Below the pieces are notes generated by a model that had not been told where the DNA came from, searched no databases, and saw nothing but the letters and a program-made list of their open reading frames with translations. From an uncultured Ruminococcus sp. (GTDB taxonomy: Bacteria > Bacillota > Clostridia > Oscillospirales > Acutalibacteraceae), in assembly GCA_902764235.1 (NCBI GenBank), contig CACWVH010000026.1, positions 1 through 37,532 on the forward strand: DNA of 37,532 nucleotides, written 5' to 3'. The translations under genes and the position numbers were made by a program. Numbering within the stretch: the stretch's first letter is position 1; every line of letters starts with the position of its first letter. Of the stretch, positions 31,429 to 37,532 are shown in pieces.

Positions 31429-32199
31429 TTATTTCCCGAATTCAGGATATTTGTTAAGAGTTTCTTCCATTCCGCCGTCAAAAATGACCTTTCCCTTCTG
31501 AAGGAATATGCAGCGCTTGCATACCTCACGGATATCTCTTCCGTGGCTTACATAAAGGACGGTGATATCACGGCTGATAAGCTCACGTATCTTTGCCTTA
31601 CACTTTTTCTTGAAGGCTGCGTCACCTACACTGAGTGCCTCATCTATAACAAGAATATCGGGATTCATATTGATATTGATCGCAAAGCCCAGACGCATTT
31701 TCATACCTGATGAATATGTACGTACAGGCTGGTCGATATAATCACCGAGGTCGGCAAAATCAATGACCTTCTGCTCGATTTCCTTGATCTCATCCTCACT
31801 CAGTCCAAGGACATAGCATTTGAAGCTGATATTTTCCCTGCCGGTCATATCCGGAACAAAGCCTGCTGTAAGCTCAAGAAGTGCGGCAACTCTTCCCTTT
31901 ACTTTTACCTCTCCGGTAGTCGGAAATGCAACGCCGGTAATCATTTTAAGCACAGTAGACTTACCTGCACCGTTCTTTCCGATTATTGCCACAGACTCGC
32001 CCTTATATATCTTGAAATCCACTCCGTCAAGAGCCTTTGAACGCTTATATTTTCTTGATTTGATAAAAAGCGCCTTGAACTGCTCACGGCTGTTTTTATA
32101 AAGTGTATAGATCTTTGTTACATTATTGAATTCAATGATAGGCTCGCCCTTTCCTGTGACATCAGGTCTGCCCTCGCTTATTTCAAACATATTATTCAT
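31429..32199 (-). CDS. ABC transporter ATPase, teichoic acid/polysaccharide export type
   Basis: A 256-residue ATP-binding subunit similar to TagH/Wzt, which power export of lipid-linked cell-surface polymers. Visible are IEFNNVTKIYTLY, the Walker A GKNGAGKST, the export-family GRVAALLELTAGFVPDMTGREN, the signature YSSGMKMRLGFA, Walker B ILVIDEALSVGD and the switch His in VLYVSHG. The C-terminal extension that Wzt uses to bind its glycan is missing; the protein ends soon after the core domain. AAAGGA lies about 14 nt before the ATG, a rather long spacing. No permease gene is adjacent within the window. It has a promoter at 32236-32264. Confidence 0.88.
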   Translation of the reverse strand: MNNMFEISEGRPDVTGKGEPIIEFNNVTKIYTLYKNSREQFKALFIKSRKYKRSKALDGVDFKIYKGESVAIIGKNGAGKSTVLKMITGVAFPTTGEVKVKGRVAALLELTAGFVPDMTGRENISFKCYVLGLSEDEIKEIEQKVIDFADLGDYIDQPVRTYSSGMKMRLGFAININMNPDILVIDEALSVGDAAFKKKCKAKIRELISRDITVLYVSHGRDIREVCKRCIFLQKGKVIFDGGMEETLNKYPEFGK

Positions 32200-32235
32200 G
32201 TCCGAAATACCGTCCTTTCAATTTTTCTGTTTCAT

Positions 32236-32264
32236 ATTTTATACTTTTAAATAACTTTTGTCAA
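32236..32264 (-). promoter_or_regulatory. Promoter of the ABC ATPase gene
   Basis: On the minus strand TTGACA (32264-32259) and TAAAAT (32241-32236) with a 17-bp spacer, about 37 bp before the start codon. Confidence 0.7.
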
Positions 32265-32340
32265 CAAATTAAGTCCGGTAAAGCGTTAAATCAGACCATT
32301 ATCATTATTATACAGATAAACATAGCACAAACTTCAAATT

Positions 32341-32877
32341 TTATGTTGAATTTTCTGTCAGTCTCCCCCCAAGCATAAGTACAGCGCATGAAGCAAGCAA
32401 AGGATAAATATTATTATTTTCCTTTCTTTTCACTCTGAATTCACAGGGTTCAATATGGCAGCAGCTTGTATCTATACTTCTTCTCAGTGTGATTATGGCT
32501 GTACCGTCCTCACCGAAAGAAGATACCGTAAGGCTGTCATGTCCCGACATTGAGCATCCTATGACATCCGCTTTCACAGCTGCCGCAAAACGTATACTAT
32601 CACTGTTTTCTCCGTCGATTATACAGATATTTCCGGAAAGGTCGATATCATCTCTTATCTGAAGCAAGGCTTTTCCGAGCACTACGATACAGTCAGGTAT
32701 ATACAGATCGGACAACGTGCATACACTGAAAATGAGAAAATACGGCTCCTCACAGGTAGAATATATTCTGTCACCGTCACAGACAAGCGCTCCGCCGTTT
32801 TCTGAGCATGCTCTGACTATCTCCGAGGTCAGCTCCTTTTCTCCGCAGTCACCGCAAATCACAACTGTCCTTTTCAT
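32341..32877 (-). CDS. Unrecognised cytoplasmic protein
   Basis: A 178-residue protein I do not recognise. It starts MKRTVVICGDCGEKELTSEI, reads as an alternating alpha/beta protein (LSDLYIPDCIVVLGKALL, GNICIIDGENSDSIRFAAAVKADVIGC) and is rich in cysteine (about 11). The later part (DSLTVSSFGEDGTAIITL, then NIYPLLASCAVLMLGG) faintly recalls Mur-ligase C-terminal regions, but that is only an impression. No membrane segment or signal peptide is seen. The frame is open 31 codons upstream; ATG 32877 is chosen for the GGAGG 6 nt before it. It lies upstream of the ABC ATPase on the same strand, with a separate promoter between them. Confidence 0.65.
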   Translation of the reverse strand: MKRTVVICGDCGEKELTSEIVRACSENGGALVCDGDRIYSTCEEPYFLIFSVCTLSDLYIPDCIVVLGKALLQIRDDIDLSGNICIIDGENSDSIRFAAAVKADVIGCSMSGHDSLTVSSFGEDGTAIITLRRSIDTSCCHIEPCEFRVKRKENNNIYPLLASCAVLMLGGRLTENST

Positions 32878-33016
32878 AATCATCCTCCGTTCAGCATCAC
32901 AGTACGTAAAGTCAGGGAGATTGACATATGATTCATTCAAGCTCAGATGATCTTGAAATTTAATCGTCATTCCACATTACATTCCGCATCAATCACATCA
33001 TGTTATTATTATTATC

Positions 33017-33045
33017 AGTATAGAAATATAAAATACATATTTCAA
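33017..33045 (-). promoter_or_regulatory. Promoter of the unrecognised gene at 32341-32877
   Basis: On the minus strand TTGAAA (33045-33040) and TATACT (33022-33017) with a 17-bp spacer, about 140 bp before the start codon. Confidence 0.55.
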
Positions 33046-33190
33046 AAAGGTAATTTTGTTTTTACATAACTTTTCTGAGTTTAGTCCGATAAATAAATTT
33101 ATATGCAGAGGTTAATTTTTATTTCTATGTTGTGTGTGAAACTGACTTCGTTTCTTTTAAGTTCATGCTGACTGCTGCTGTCGAAGGGAT

Positions 33191-33275
33191 GGCGTCCGCA
33201 GAATGCGGACGCAGCCAAAGAGAAGAACCATAAGAGAAGGGGCGCTGCCCCTCCTCTTAAGTTTCCTCTCTTTGG
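33191..33275. repeat. Pair of strong hairpins in a gene-free region
   Basis: GCGTCCGCA pairs perfectly with TGCGGACGC around GAA (33192-33212). Directly after, a 29-nt arm starting CCAAAGAGAAGAA (33215) pairs with an arm ending TTTCCTCTCTTTGG (33275), with a few mismatches, around a GC-rich tip (GGGGC...GCCCC). The stretch is far more GC-rich than its flanks. Frames of 80-90 codons on both strands here lack family features and are judged artefacts. Confidence 0.65.
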
Positions 33276-33318
33276 AAATCTCACCTCCTTATCTCCACCC
33301 GCCCACCGCCTGCGGTGT

Positions 33319-33379
33319 GCGTGCTCGCTTACTGCACTCACTTTCCCACGCTGCGCTGCCTGCGGCGTGCTCGCTTACT
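33319..33379 (+). repeat. Direct repeat GCGTGCTCGCTTACT
   Basis: The 15-mer occurs at 33319-33333 and again at 33365-33379, each preceded by CTGCGG. It is embedded in GC-rich, hairpin-prone DNA with no coding potential, just after the hairpins at 33191-33275. Confidence 0.6.
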
Positions 33380-33533
33380 ATAATAGTGGCAGCAGATTTC
33401 GTGTCAGGGTGGCAGCTTCGTTTCGTTGATCCAAAGACTTTAAGTACCCCTGATTTTGTTCGTATTATTTTATAGAGGATATGTAGAAACTATATACAAG
33501 CGATATAAAAGTATTTGTCAGAAGAAAACCTGA

Positions 33534-33565
33534 GCCGCAATTTTGACAGCGGAGGAACTCCGCCG
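33534..33565 (-). repeat. 32-bp dispersed repeat module, copy B
   Basis: Reverse complement of the module at 367-398, about 28 of 32 positions identical. It is preceded by ATAAAAGTATTTGTCAGAA, which also occurs upstream of rpsF. GCGGAG/CTCCGC can form a hairpin. Confidence 0.65.
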
Positions 33566-33629
33566 CACATGGAAATCATTTTTTAAAATATTCTCATATA
33601 TATTTTTTGTTTTTTTGATACCGAAGGGG

Positions 33630-33656
33630 TGCGGGGGCGACCGGAAAGCCCCCGCA
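33630..33656. terminator. Strong GC hairpin upstream of proB
   Basis: TGCGGGGGC (33630-33638) pairs perfectly with GCCCCCGCA (33648-33656). It has only a short T tract (ATTTCGC). No gene ends just before it, so it may belong to the repeat-rich spacer rather than act as a normal terminator. Confidence 0.45.
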
Positions 33657-33749
33657 TTTCGCTTCAAATACAAGTAAAATGTAAGAAAAAAGGTTAAATA
33701 ATATTTCTTTTTAAGAAAGTTGATTTCCGTGTCCGTTGCAGCGCTGTTA

Positions 33750-33778
33750 TTGACTTGAGGGAGGAAAAGTAGTATTAT
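33750..33778 (+). promoter_or_regulatory. Promoter of proB-proA
   Basis: TTGACT (33750-33755) and TATTAT (33773-33778) with a 17-bp spacer, about 57 bp before proB. A GAGGGAGG inside the spacer is not a ribosome site, since no start codon follows at the right distance. Confidence 0.65.
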
Positions 33779-33834
33779 TACAATGTATTAATATGAAAAC
33801 AGGTTATTTCAGAAATATAAAGGAGACAGGAATA

Positions 33835-34638
33835 ATGAATACTTTTCAGTCAAGAAGAGTTGTGGTTAAGGTGGGTACTTCAACACTTACCTATGAAAAC
33901 GGAAATGTGAATCTCAGAAATCTCGAAAAGCTCTGCAAGGTTCTCAGCGATCTTCATAACAGCGGCAAACAGATTATTCTCGTAAGCTCAGGCGCAATAG
34001 GCGTAGGCGTAGGTAAGCTCAGTATCAAAAAGCGCCCGACCGAAACCAAGGAAAAACAGGCTCTCGCAGCTGTCGGTCAGTGTGAGCTGATGTTCCTCTA
34101 TGATAAGTTTTTCGGCGAATACAATAATAATGTAGCACAGATACTTCTTACAAAGGATATCGTACTTAACGAGCTATCCAAGCAAAATGTTGTCAACACC
34201 TTTCAGACACTCCTTGAAATGGGTATCATCCCCATTGTCAATGAAAACGATACAGTTGCTACCGATGAGCTTATCGGTGCTAATTTCGGGGATAATGATA
34301 ATCTTTCGGCTATCGTTGCCGATCTTGTGGGCGCTGATCTTCTTATTATTCTGACAGATATTGACGGTCTTTACGAGAAGGACCCGAGAAAGGATCCTGA
34401 TGCGAAAAAAATAAAGGTCGTCAATTACATAGACGACCATATCCGTGAAATAGCCGGCGGCTCCGGAAGCAACAGAGGTACAGGCGGTATGTCAACCAAA
34501 ATAACCGCCGCCGCTGCCGCAACAAGTGCAGGCATCAATACCTGTGTAATGAGCGGCGCTGACCCTTCAAAGATCTATAAGCTTCTTGAGGGCGAACAGA
34601 TAGGTACTCTTTTTACAGCCGAGGAAGGCAAAATATAA
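33835..34638 (+). CDS. proB: Glutamate 5-kinase (no PUA domain)
   Basis: ProB phosphorylates glutamate to glutamyl-5-phosphate, the first and feedback-controlled step of proline synthesis. The 267-residue amino-acid-kinase fold shows VVVKVGTSTLT, LVSSGAIGVGVG, IPIVNENDTVATDEL, FGDNDNLSAIVADL and the GTGGMSTKITAA loop. The C-terminal PUA domain found in many ProB proteins is missing, so it is the short form. The frame is open 14 codons earlier; ATG 33835 has AAGGAG 9 nt upstream. It is co-transcribed with proA, 31 bp downstream. Confidence 0.96.
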   Translation: MNTFQSRRVVVKVGTSTLTYENGNVNLRNLEKLCKVLSDLHNSGKQIILVSSGAIGVGVGKLSIKKRPTETKEKQALAAVGQCELMFLYDKFFGEYNNNVAQILLTKDIVLNELSKQNVVNTFQTLLEMGIIPIVNENDTVATDELIGANFGDNDNLSAIVADLVGADLLIILTDIDGLYEKDPRKDPDAKKIKVVNYIDDHIREIAGGSGSNRGTGGMSTKITAAAAATSAGINTCVMSGADPSKIYKLLEGEQIGTLFTAEEGKI

Positions 34639-34669
34639 ACATAACCAATTTTCCGGGAGGTAATTAAAA

Positions 34670-35917
34670 ATGACAGTGATCGAACAAATGGGCGCTGCTG
34701 CAAAAATCGCAGCAAGAACGCTCGCAACAGCAGGTGAAAAGAAAAATGATGCTCTGAAAGCAATTGCCAAAGCTCTTACTGACAACAAGGATGCTATTAT
34801 CAGAGCTAACAGTATCGATCTTGAAAACGGCAAAAACAACGGTCTTTCAGCTTCACTTCTTGACAGGCTCATGCTTGATGAAAAAAGAATTGACGGCATC
34901 GCTCAGGGTGTGCTTGAGGTTGCAGCTCTGCCGGATCCTATCGGTGACGTGATCTCAGGCGGCGTGCGCCCGAACGGTCTTAAAATAACCAAGGTAAGAG
35001 TTCCGCTGGGCGTTATCGGAATTATCTTTGAGGCTCGTCCGAATGTTACAGCAGACGCTGCTGTTCTTTGCCTTAAAAGCGGAAATGCCGTTATCCTCAG
35101 AGGCGGCAAGGAGGCTATCAATTCAAACAAATGTATAGCCGATATAATGCGTGACGCAGTAGAAAGCGCCGGACTTGACAGAAATTCAATTCAGCTCATC
35201 ACCGATACCTCCCGTGCATCATCAACAGAGCTTATGGCTCTTACAGATTATCTTGACGTACTTATCCCGAGAGGCGGCAAGGGGCTTATCCGTGCAGTTG
35301 TGGAGAACGCAAAGGTTCCTGTAATTGAAACAGGTGCAGGAAACTGTCATGTATATGTAAACGAAAAGGCTGATATAGATATGGCAGCTGATATCATTTT
35401 CAATGCAAAGACCTCACGTCCGTCTGTATGCAATGCCATCGAGACAATTCTCATTGATGAAAGCATAGCTGAAAAAGCCCTGCCGGCTATCAAGGCAAGG
35501 CTCGATGAGAAAAATGTAGAGCTGAGAGGCTGCGAGAAAACCGTTTCAATACTCGGCAGCAGCGTTGTTCCGGCGGATGAAAGCGACTGGGAAACAGAAT
35601 ACGGCGATTATATCCTTGCCGTAAAGGTTGTTTCCTCCTTCGATGAGGCTGTTTCACATATCGCAAAATATTCAAGCGGTCACAGCGAATGTATCATAAC
35701 TGAGGACTATAAGGCTGCAAAGCGTTTCACTGAGGTTGTTGACGCAGCTGCTGTATATGTAAACGCTTCGACCCGCTTCACTGACGGCGGAATGTTCGGT
35801 CTTGGCGCAGAGATAGGTATTTCTACACAGAAGCTCCATGCAAGAGGTCCGATGGGACTTAATGAGCTTACTTCCATGAAATTCATTATCGAGGGTGAAG
35901 GTCAGATCAGAGTCTGA
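34670..35917 (+). CDS. proA: Gamma-glutamyl phosphate reductase
   Basis: ProA reduces glutamyl-5-phosphate to glutamate-5-semialdehyde with NADPH, the second step of proline synthesis. The 415-residue aldehyde-dehydrogenase-like protein shows KVRVPLGVIGIIFEARPNVT, LKSGNAVILRGGKEA and IPRGGKGLI. The catalytic Cys is in SRPSVCNAIET, and STRFTDGGMFGLGAEIGIS lies near the end. GGGAGG lies upstream of the ATG. ProC is not in the window. Confidence 0.97.
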   Translation: MTVIEQMGAAAKIAARTLATAGEKKNDALKAIAKALTDNKDAIIRANSIDLENGKNNGLSASLLDRLMLDEKRIDGIAQGVLEVAALPDPIGDVISGGVRPNGLKITKVRVPLGVIGIIFEARPNVTADAAVLCLKSGNAVILRGGKEAINSNKCIADIMRDAVESAGLDRNSIQLITDTSRASSTELMALTDYLDVLIPRGGKGLIRAVVENAKVPVIETGAGNCHVYVNEKADIDMAADIIFNAKTSRPSVCNAIETILIDESIAEKALPAIKARLDEKNVELRGCEKTVSILGSSVVPADESDWETEYGDYILAVKVVSSFDEAVSHIAKYSSGHSECIITEDYKAAKRFTEVVDAAAVYVNASTRFTDGGMFGLGAEIGISTQKLHARGPMGLNELTSMKFIIEGEGQIRV

Positions 35918-35939
35918 TACAGCATCCAGACCCTGATCT
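35904..35939. terminator. Inverted repeat across the proA stop codon
   Basis: The arm AGATCAGAGTCTG (35904-35916) pairs with CAGACCCTGATCT (35927-35939), one mismatch. It covers the proA stop and reaches the stop of the converging small gene. There is no clear T run, so termination is likely but not certain. Confidence 0.5.
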
Positions 35940-36183
35940 ACATCAGCAAATACAATAAAGCAAGCATCAGGCTGTGATCCCCGCCCTCATCCATAAGAAG
36001 CAGTATCAGCGCCAGAATTATAGTCCTGTCCTTATCCCCGAGAAAATAGGACAACAGACCGTTTTCTTCCGCTTTTTCATGCTGACTGATTACTTCCTTC
36101 TTATCATTTTCAGCAGCGGACGGAGGATCCGGCTGTGACCTTGACTTGTATTCATCGACAATCTTCTGAGCATCCTTTTTCAT
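35938..36183 (-). CDS. Small membrane protein, 5' end uncertain (possible 1-nt indel)
   Basis: An 81-residue protein I do not recognise. The first half is charged and helical; the C-terminus is very hydrophobic (TIILALILLLM, then LMLALLYLLM), so it may anchor in the membrane. ATG 36183 has no ribosome site. A well-placed GGAG lies 7 nt before another ATG at 36203, but that ATG is in a different frame and meets a stop that overlaps ATG 36183. Adding one A to the AAAAA run (36196-36200) would join them into a start MKKEFERMKKDAQKIV. It is therefore either an indel or a translationally coupled 7-codon leader. It is last of three small genes on this strand. Confidence 0.6.
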   Translation of the reverse strand: MKKDAQKIVDEYKSRSQPDPPSAAENDKKEVISQHEKAEENGLLSYFLGDKDRTIILALILLLMDEGGDHSLMLALLYLLM

Positions 36184-36239
36184 ACGCTCAAATTCTTTTT
36201 CATCCAGGATCTCCGCCCCCCGGTCAGATCAGTTTTCTG

Positions 36240-36593
36240 TCAGAATACACCTTTAAGCATCGGCAATATACGCATAAGGCTCATAAGCCTTATGGTGCTG
36301 TCAATCCTTCCCCTTCTTTTTTCGCTCAGAAAGGGTCTGAGTGCATTGAGAAGCCTTGTGCTGTCGTTTTCCTCATTCACAGATGACAGAAGCGGAGCAA
36401 GCTTCATCATCATACCCAGCATATCAGGAGAAATACCTCCGGATACCGGTGACGGCGGTGCAGCCGGTGCAGGTGTGACCTGATTTGACGGCGGCTGTCC
36501 GCCCATTCCGAGCATACCTCCGAGGGACCTTATCTGCTCCATCATAGACGGATCTGACAGCAGCTCACCGATTTTTTGTGAAATATCATCCAT
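36240..36593 (-). CDS. Small Met- and Pro-rich protein of unknown function
   Basis: A 117-residue protein. The N-terminus is helical and Met/Gly-rich (SLGGMLGMGGQ). A Pro/Ala spacer (37-52) follows. The C-terminal helical part is MLGMMMKLAPLLSS, then LLNALRPFLSEKRRGRIDSTIRLM and MRILPMLKGVF. No signal peptide or full membrane segment is obvious, although helices are amphipathic. I recall similar small proteins in Clostridia without assigned roles. GGAG lies 9 nt before the ATG. It overlaps the end of the preceding small gene by a few bases, so translation is probably coupled. Confidence 0.65.
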   Translation of the reverse strand: MDDISQKIGELLSDPSMMEQIRSLGGMLGMGGQPPSNQVTPAPAAPPSPVSGGISPDMLGMMMKLAPLLSSVNEENDSTRLLNALRPFLSEKRRGRIDSTIRLMSLMRILPMLKGVF

Positions 36594-36750
36594 TTTTATT
36601 ATCTCCGGTCAGTTTTTTCAAAAGCGCCTGAGCCTGAGGAGTATTCAGTATTTCCTGCGTTTTGTTTTTATCCGCAAGGATACTTTTCACCGTATTTTGC
36701 TGCTCCTCAGACAAACCTGCAAAAAGCTTCTGTGCTTTGCTCTGATCCAT
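36586..36750 (-). CDS. 54-residue protein of unknown function
   Basis: A short helical protein: KAQKLFAGLSEEQQNTVKSI, then EILNTPQAQALLKKLTGD. It has no hydrophobic segment. The frame is open seven codons upstream, but ATG 36750 has a strong AGGGGAGGG site 6 nt before it. It is first of the three-gene minus-strand cluster and overlaps the next gene. The cluster diverges from the phosphoesterase gene, 108 bp away. Confidence 0.65.
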   Translation of the reverse strand: MDQSKAQKLFAGLSEEQQNTVKSILADKNKTQEILNTPQAQALLKKLTGDNKNG

Positions 36751-36858
36751 TTCCGTCCCTCCCCTTTGCAAGCTTCAAACTATTTACAGCTGTAAAGACT
36801 TTCAGCTGCTATTACATACTATGCTGAATATCTCAGATTATGAACAGAGGTCATCACT

Positions 36859-37371
36859 ATGAAAATTCTTGTTTTTTCCGACAGCCACGGAGACTGCGAA
36901 ACAATGAAAAGCATAATAAAAAAACACCGCCGGGCAGAAGTGATAATTTTCTGCGGCGACGGCGGACGGGATTTCAATGAAATGAGGGTGCTTTTCCCTG
37001 ACAAGGCATTTTTCGGTGTAAGCGGAAACTGCGACTGGTGCAGCGATCTTCCTGCTTATCAGGATTTTGAGCTTTGCGGAAAGCGTTTTTTCATAACCCA
37101 CGGACATATGTTCGGCGTAAAGCAGGGGCTTTCAAGACTCACAGAGCTGGGTCGTTCAAACCGCTTTGATATCGTTATTTTCGGTCATACCCATCAGCAG
37201 CTCACCTCTGCGGAGGGAGCTATGATCCTTATGAATCCCGGATCAGTCGGATACAATGAGGAGTATTCGATCCTTGATATAAACGAAAAAACCGGTGTGG
37301 TAACTGCTACGGAATATCCCCACTCTGATTTCCCGCCGCTTAAAATGAATACTGTCAGTGATATGGTTTAA
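36859..37371 (+). CDS. YfcE/MJ0936-type metallophosphoesterase
   Basis: A 170-residue calcineurin-like phosphoesterase with the five metal-ligand motifs in order: FSDSHGD (7-13), FCGDGG (near 31-36), SGNCDW (near 55-60), FITHGHMFG (near 77-85) and IFGHTHQQ (near 106-113). The family hydrolyses phosphodiesters with two divalent metals; physiological substrates are unknown. The third motif has Cys-Asp where many relatives have His-Glu or His-Asp, a variant known in this subfamily. It lacks a signal peptide. AGAGGTC precedes the ATG. Confidence 0.88.
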   Translation: MKILVFSDSHGDCETMKSIIKKHRRAEVIIFCGDGGRDFNEMRVLFPDKAFFGVSGNCDWCSDLPAYQDFELCGKRFFITHGHMFGVKQGLSRLTELGRSNRFDIVIFGHTHQQLTSAEGAMILMNPGSVGYNEEYSILDINEKTGVVTATEYPHSDFPPLKMNTVSDMV

Positions 37372-37436
37372 GGAATCACTGAATAAATTGCGACTTACGG
37401 TTCAGCACCTGTCTTGCTTGCCCTTTTTCAGTCATA

Positions 37437-37532
37437 CCTGAATCCGTGAAACTCATTATTGATTGTTCTGAAAAACCCAGAGATAATGCGTTGTTTTATG
37501 CATTTCAGGTTTTTAAGTTGTTCACCCATAAG
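37437..37532 (-). mobile_element. MITE-like element, copy 3 (cut by window end)
   Basis: Starts with the terminal inverted repeat CCTGAATCCGTGAAA and continues for about 75 bp as an almost exact reverse complement of the right half of copy 2 (including CAGAGATAATGCGTTGTTTT). After about 37512 the two diverge. The other end is outside the window. It lies just downstream of the phosphoesterase gene. Confidence 0.8.

Noticed and set aside
33099-33475. 80- and 90-codon frames on both strands in the hairpin island
   Set aside because: Their residues follow the GC-rich hairpins and repeats; no start signals or recognisable domain.
34567-34899. 110-codon frame antisense to the proB-proA junction
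   Set aside because: It is a mirror of proA's N-terminal coding region.

Overview
This window looks like the chromosome of a Ruminococcus-like (Oscillospiraceae) Firmicute. It is AT-rich with Gram-positive style AGGAGG ribosome sites. It carries AddAB instead of RecBCD, a YunB-type sporulation protein, a TagH/Wzt-type ABC ATPase, DUF1292, DUF4358 and YARHG proteins, and a BspA-type leucine-rich-repeat protein. Nearly every gene is bounded by a readable sigma-A promoter (about 17-bp spacer) and a hairpin terminator. No tRNA, rRNA, CRISPR array, prophage or transposase gene was seen.

Layout. 1-420 is a repeat array. 421-2150 (minus) is rsmA followed by an LD-carboxypeptidase-like gene. 2595-4592 (minus) is a cytoplasmic GH13 glycosidase. 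4593-5404 is a long spacer with a small inverted-repeat element and a dispersed repeat. 5405-6692 (plus) is a four-helix membrane protein and yunB. 6732-13851 (minus) is addB-addA. 14032-15168 (minus) is prfB. 15869-18229 (plus) is an ECF-type sigma factor fused to a membrane segment, ten hexapeptide repeats and an LRR domain. 18525-20511 (plus) is a RING/zinc-ribbon membrane protein and galU. 20875-22273 (plus) is rpsF-ssb-rpsR plus a TSCPD gene. 22321-23144 is an ORF-free, highly structured region with a strong minus-strand promoter. It is followed by a DUF1292 gene, a 6S-like RNA and a DUF4358 gene. 24753-30051 (minus) is pgk, tpiA, a propeller lipoprotein and gpmI. 30512-31372 (plus) is an Ig-like/YARHG lipoprotein. 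31429-32877 (minus) is an ABC ATPase and an unrecognised protein. 33835-35917 (plus) is proB-proA. 35938-36750 (minus) holds three small genes of unknown function, and 36859-37371 (plus) is a YfcE-type phosphoesterase.

How the genes work together. Most are housekeeping: rRNA methylation, translation termination, ribosomal proteins with SSB, double-strand-break repair, lower glycolysis, UDP-glucose synthesis and proline synthesis. The unusual content is an approximately 820-nt candidate large non-coding RNA, a one-piece candidate transmembrane sigma-factor receptor, a MITE-like family with 15-bp terminal inverted repeats and a covarying internal hairpin, and several other dispersed intergenic repeats, some abutting promoters.

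Limits. All calls come from reading the sequence and recalling family motifs. No alignment, folding or database search was run.
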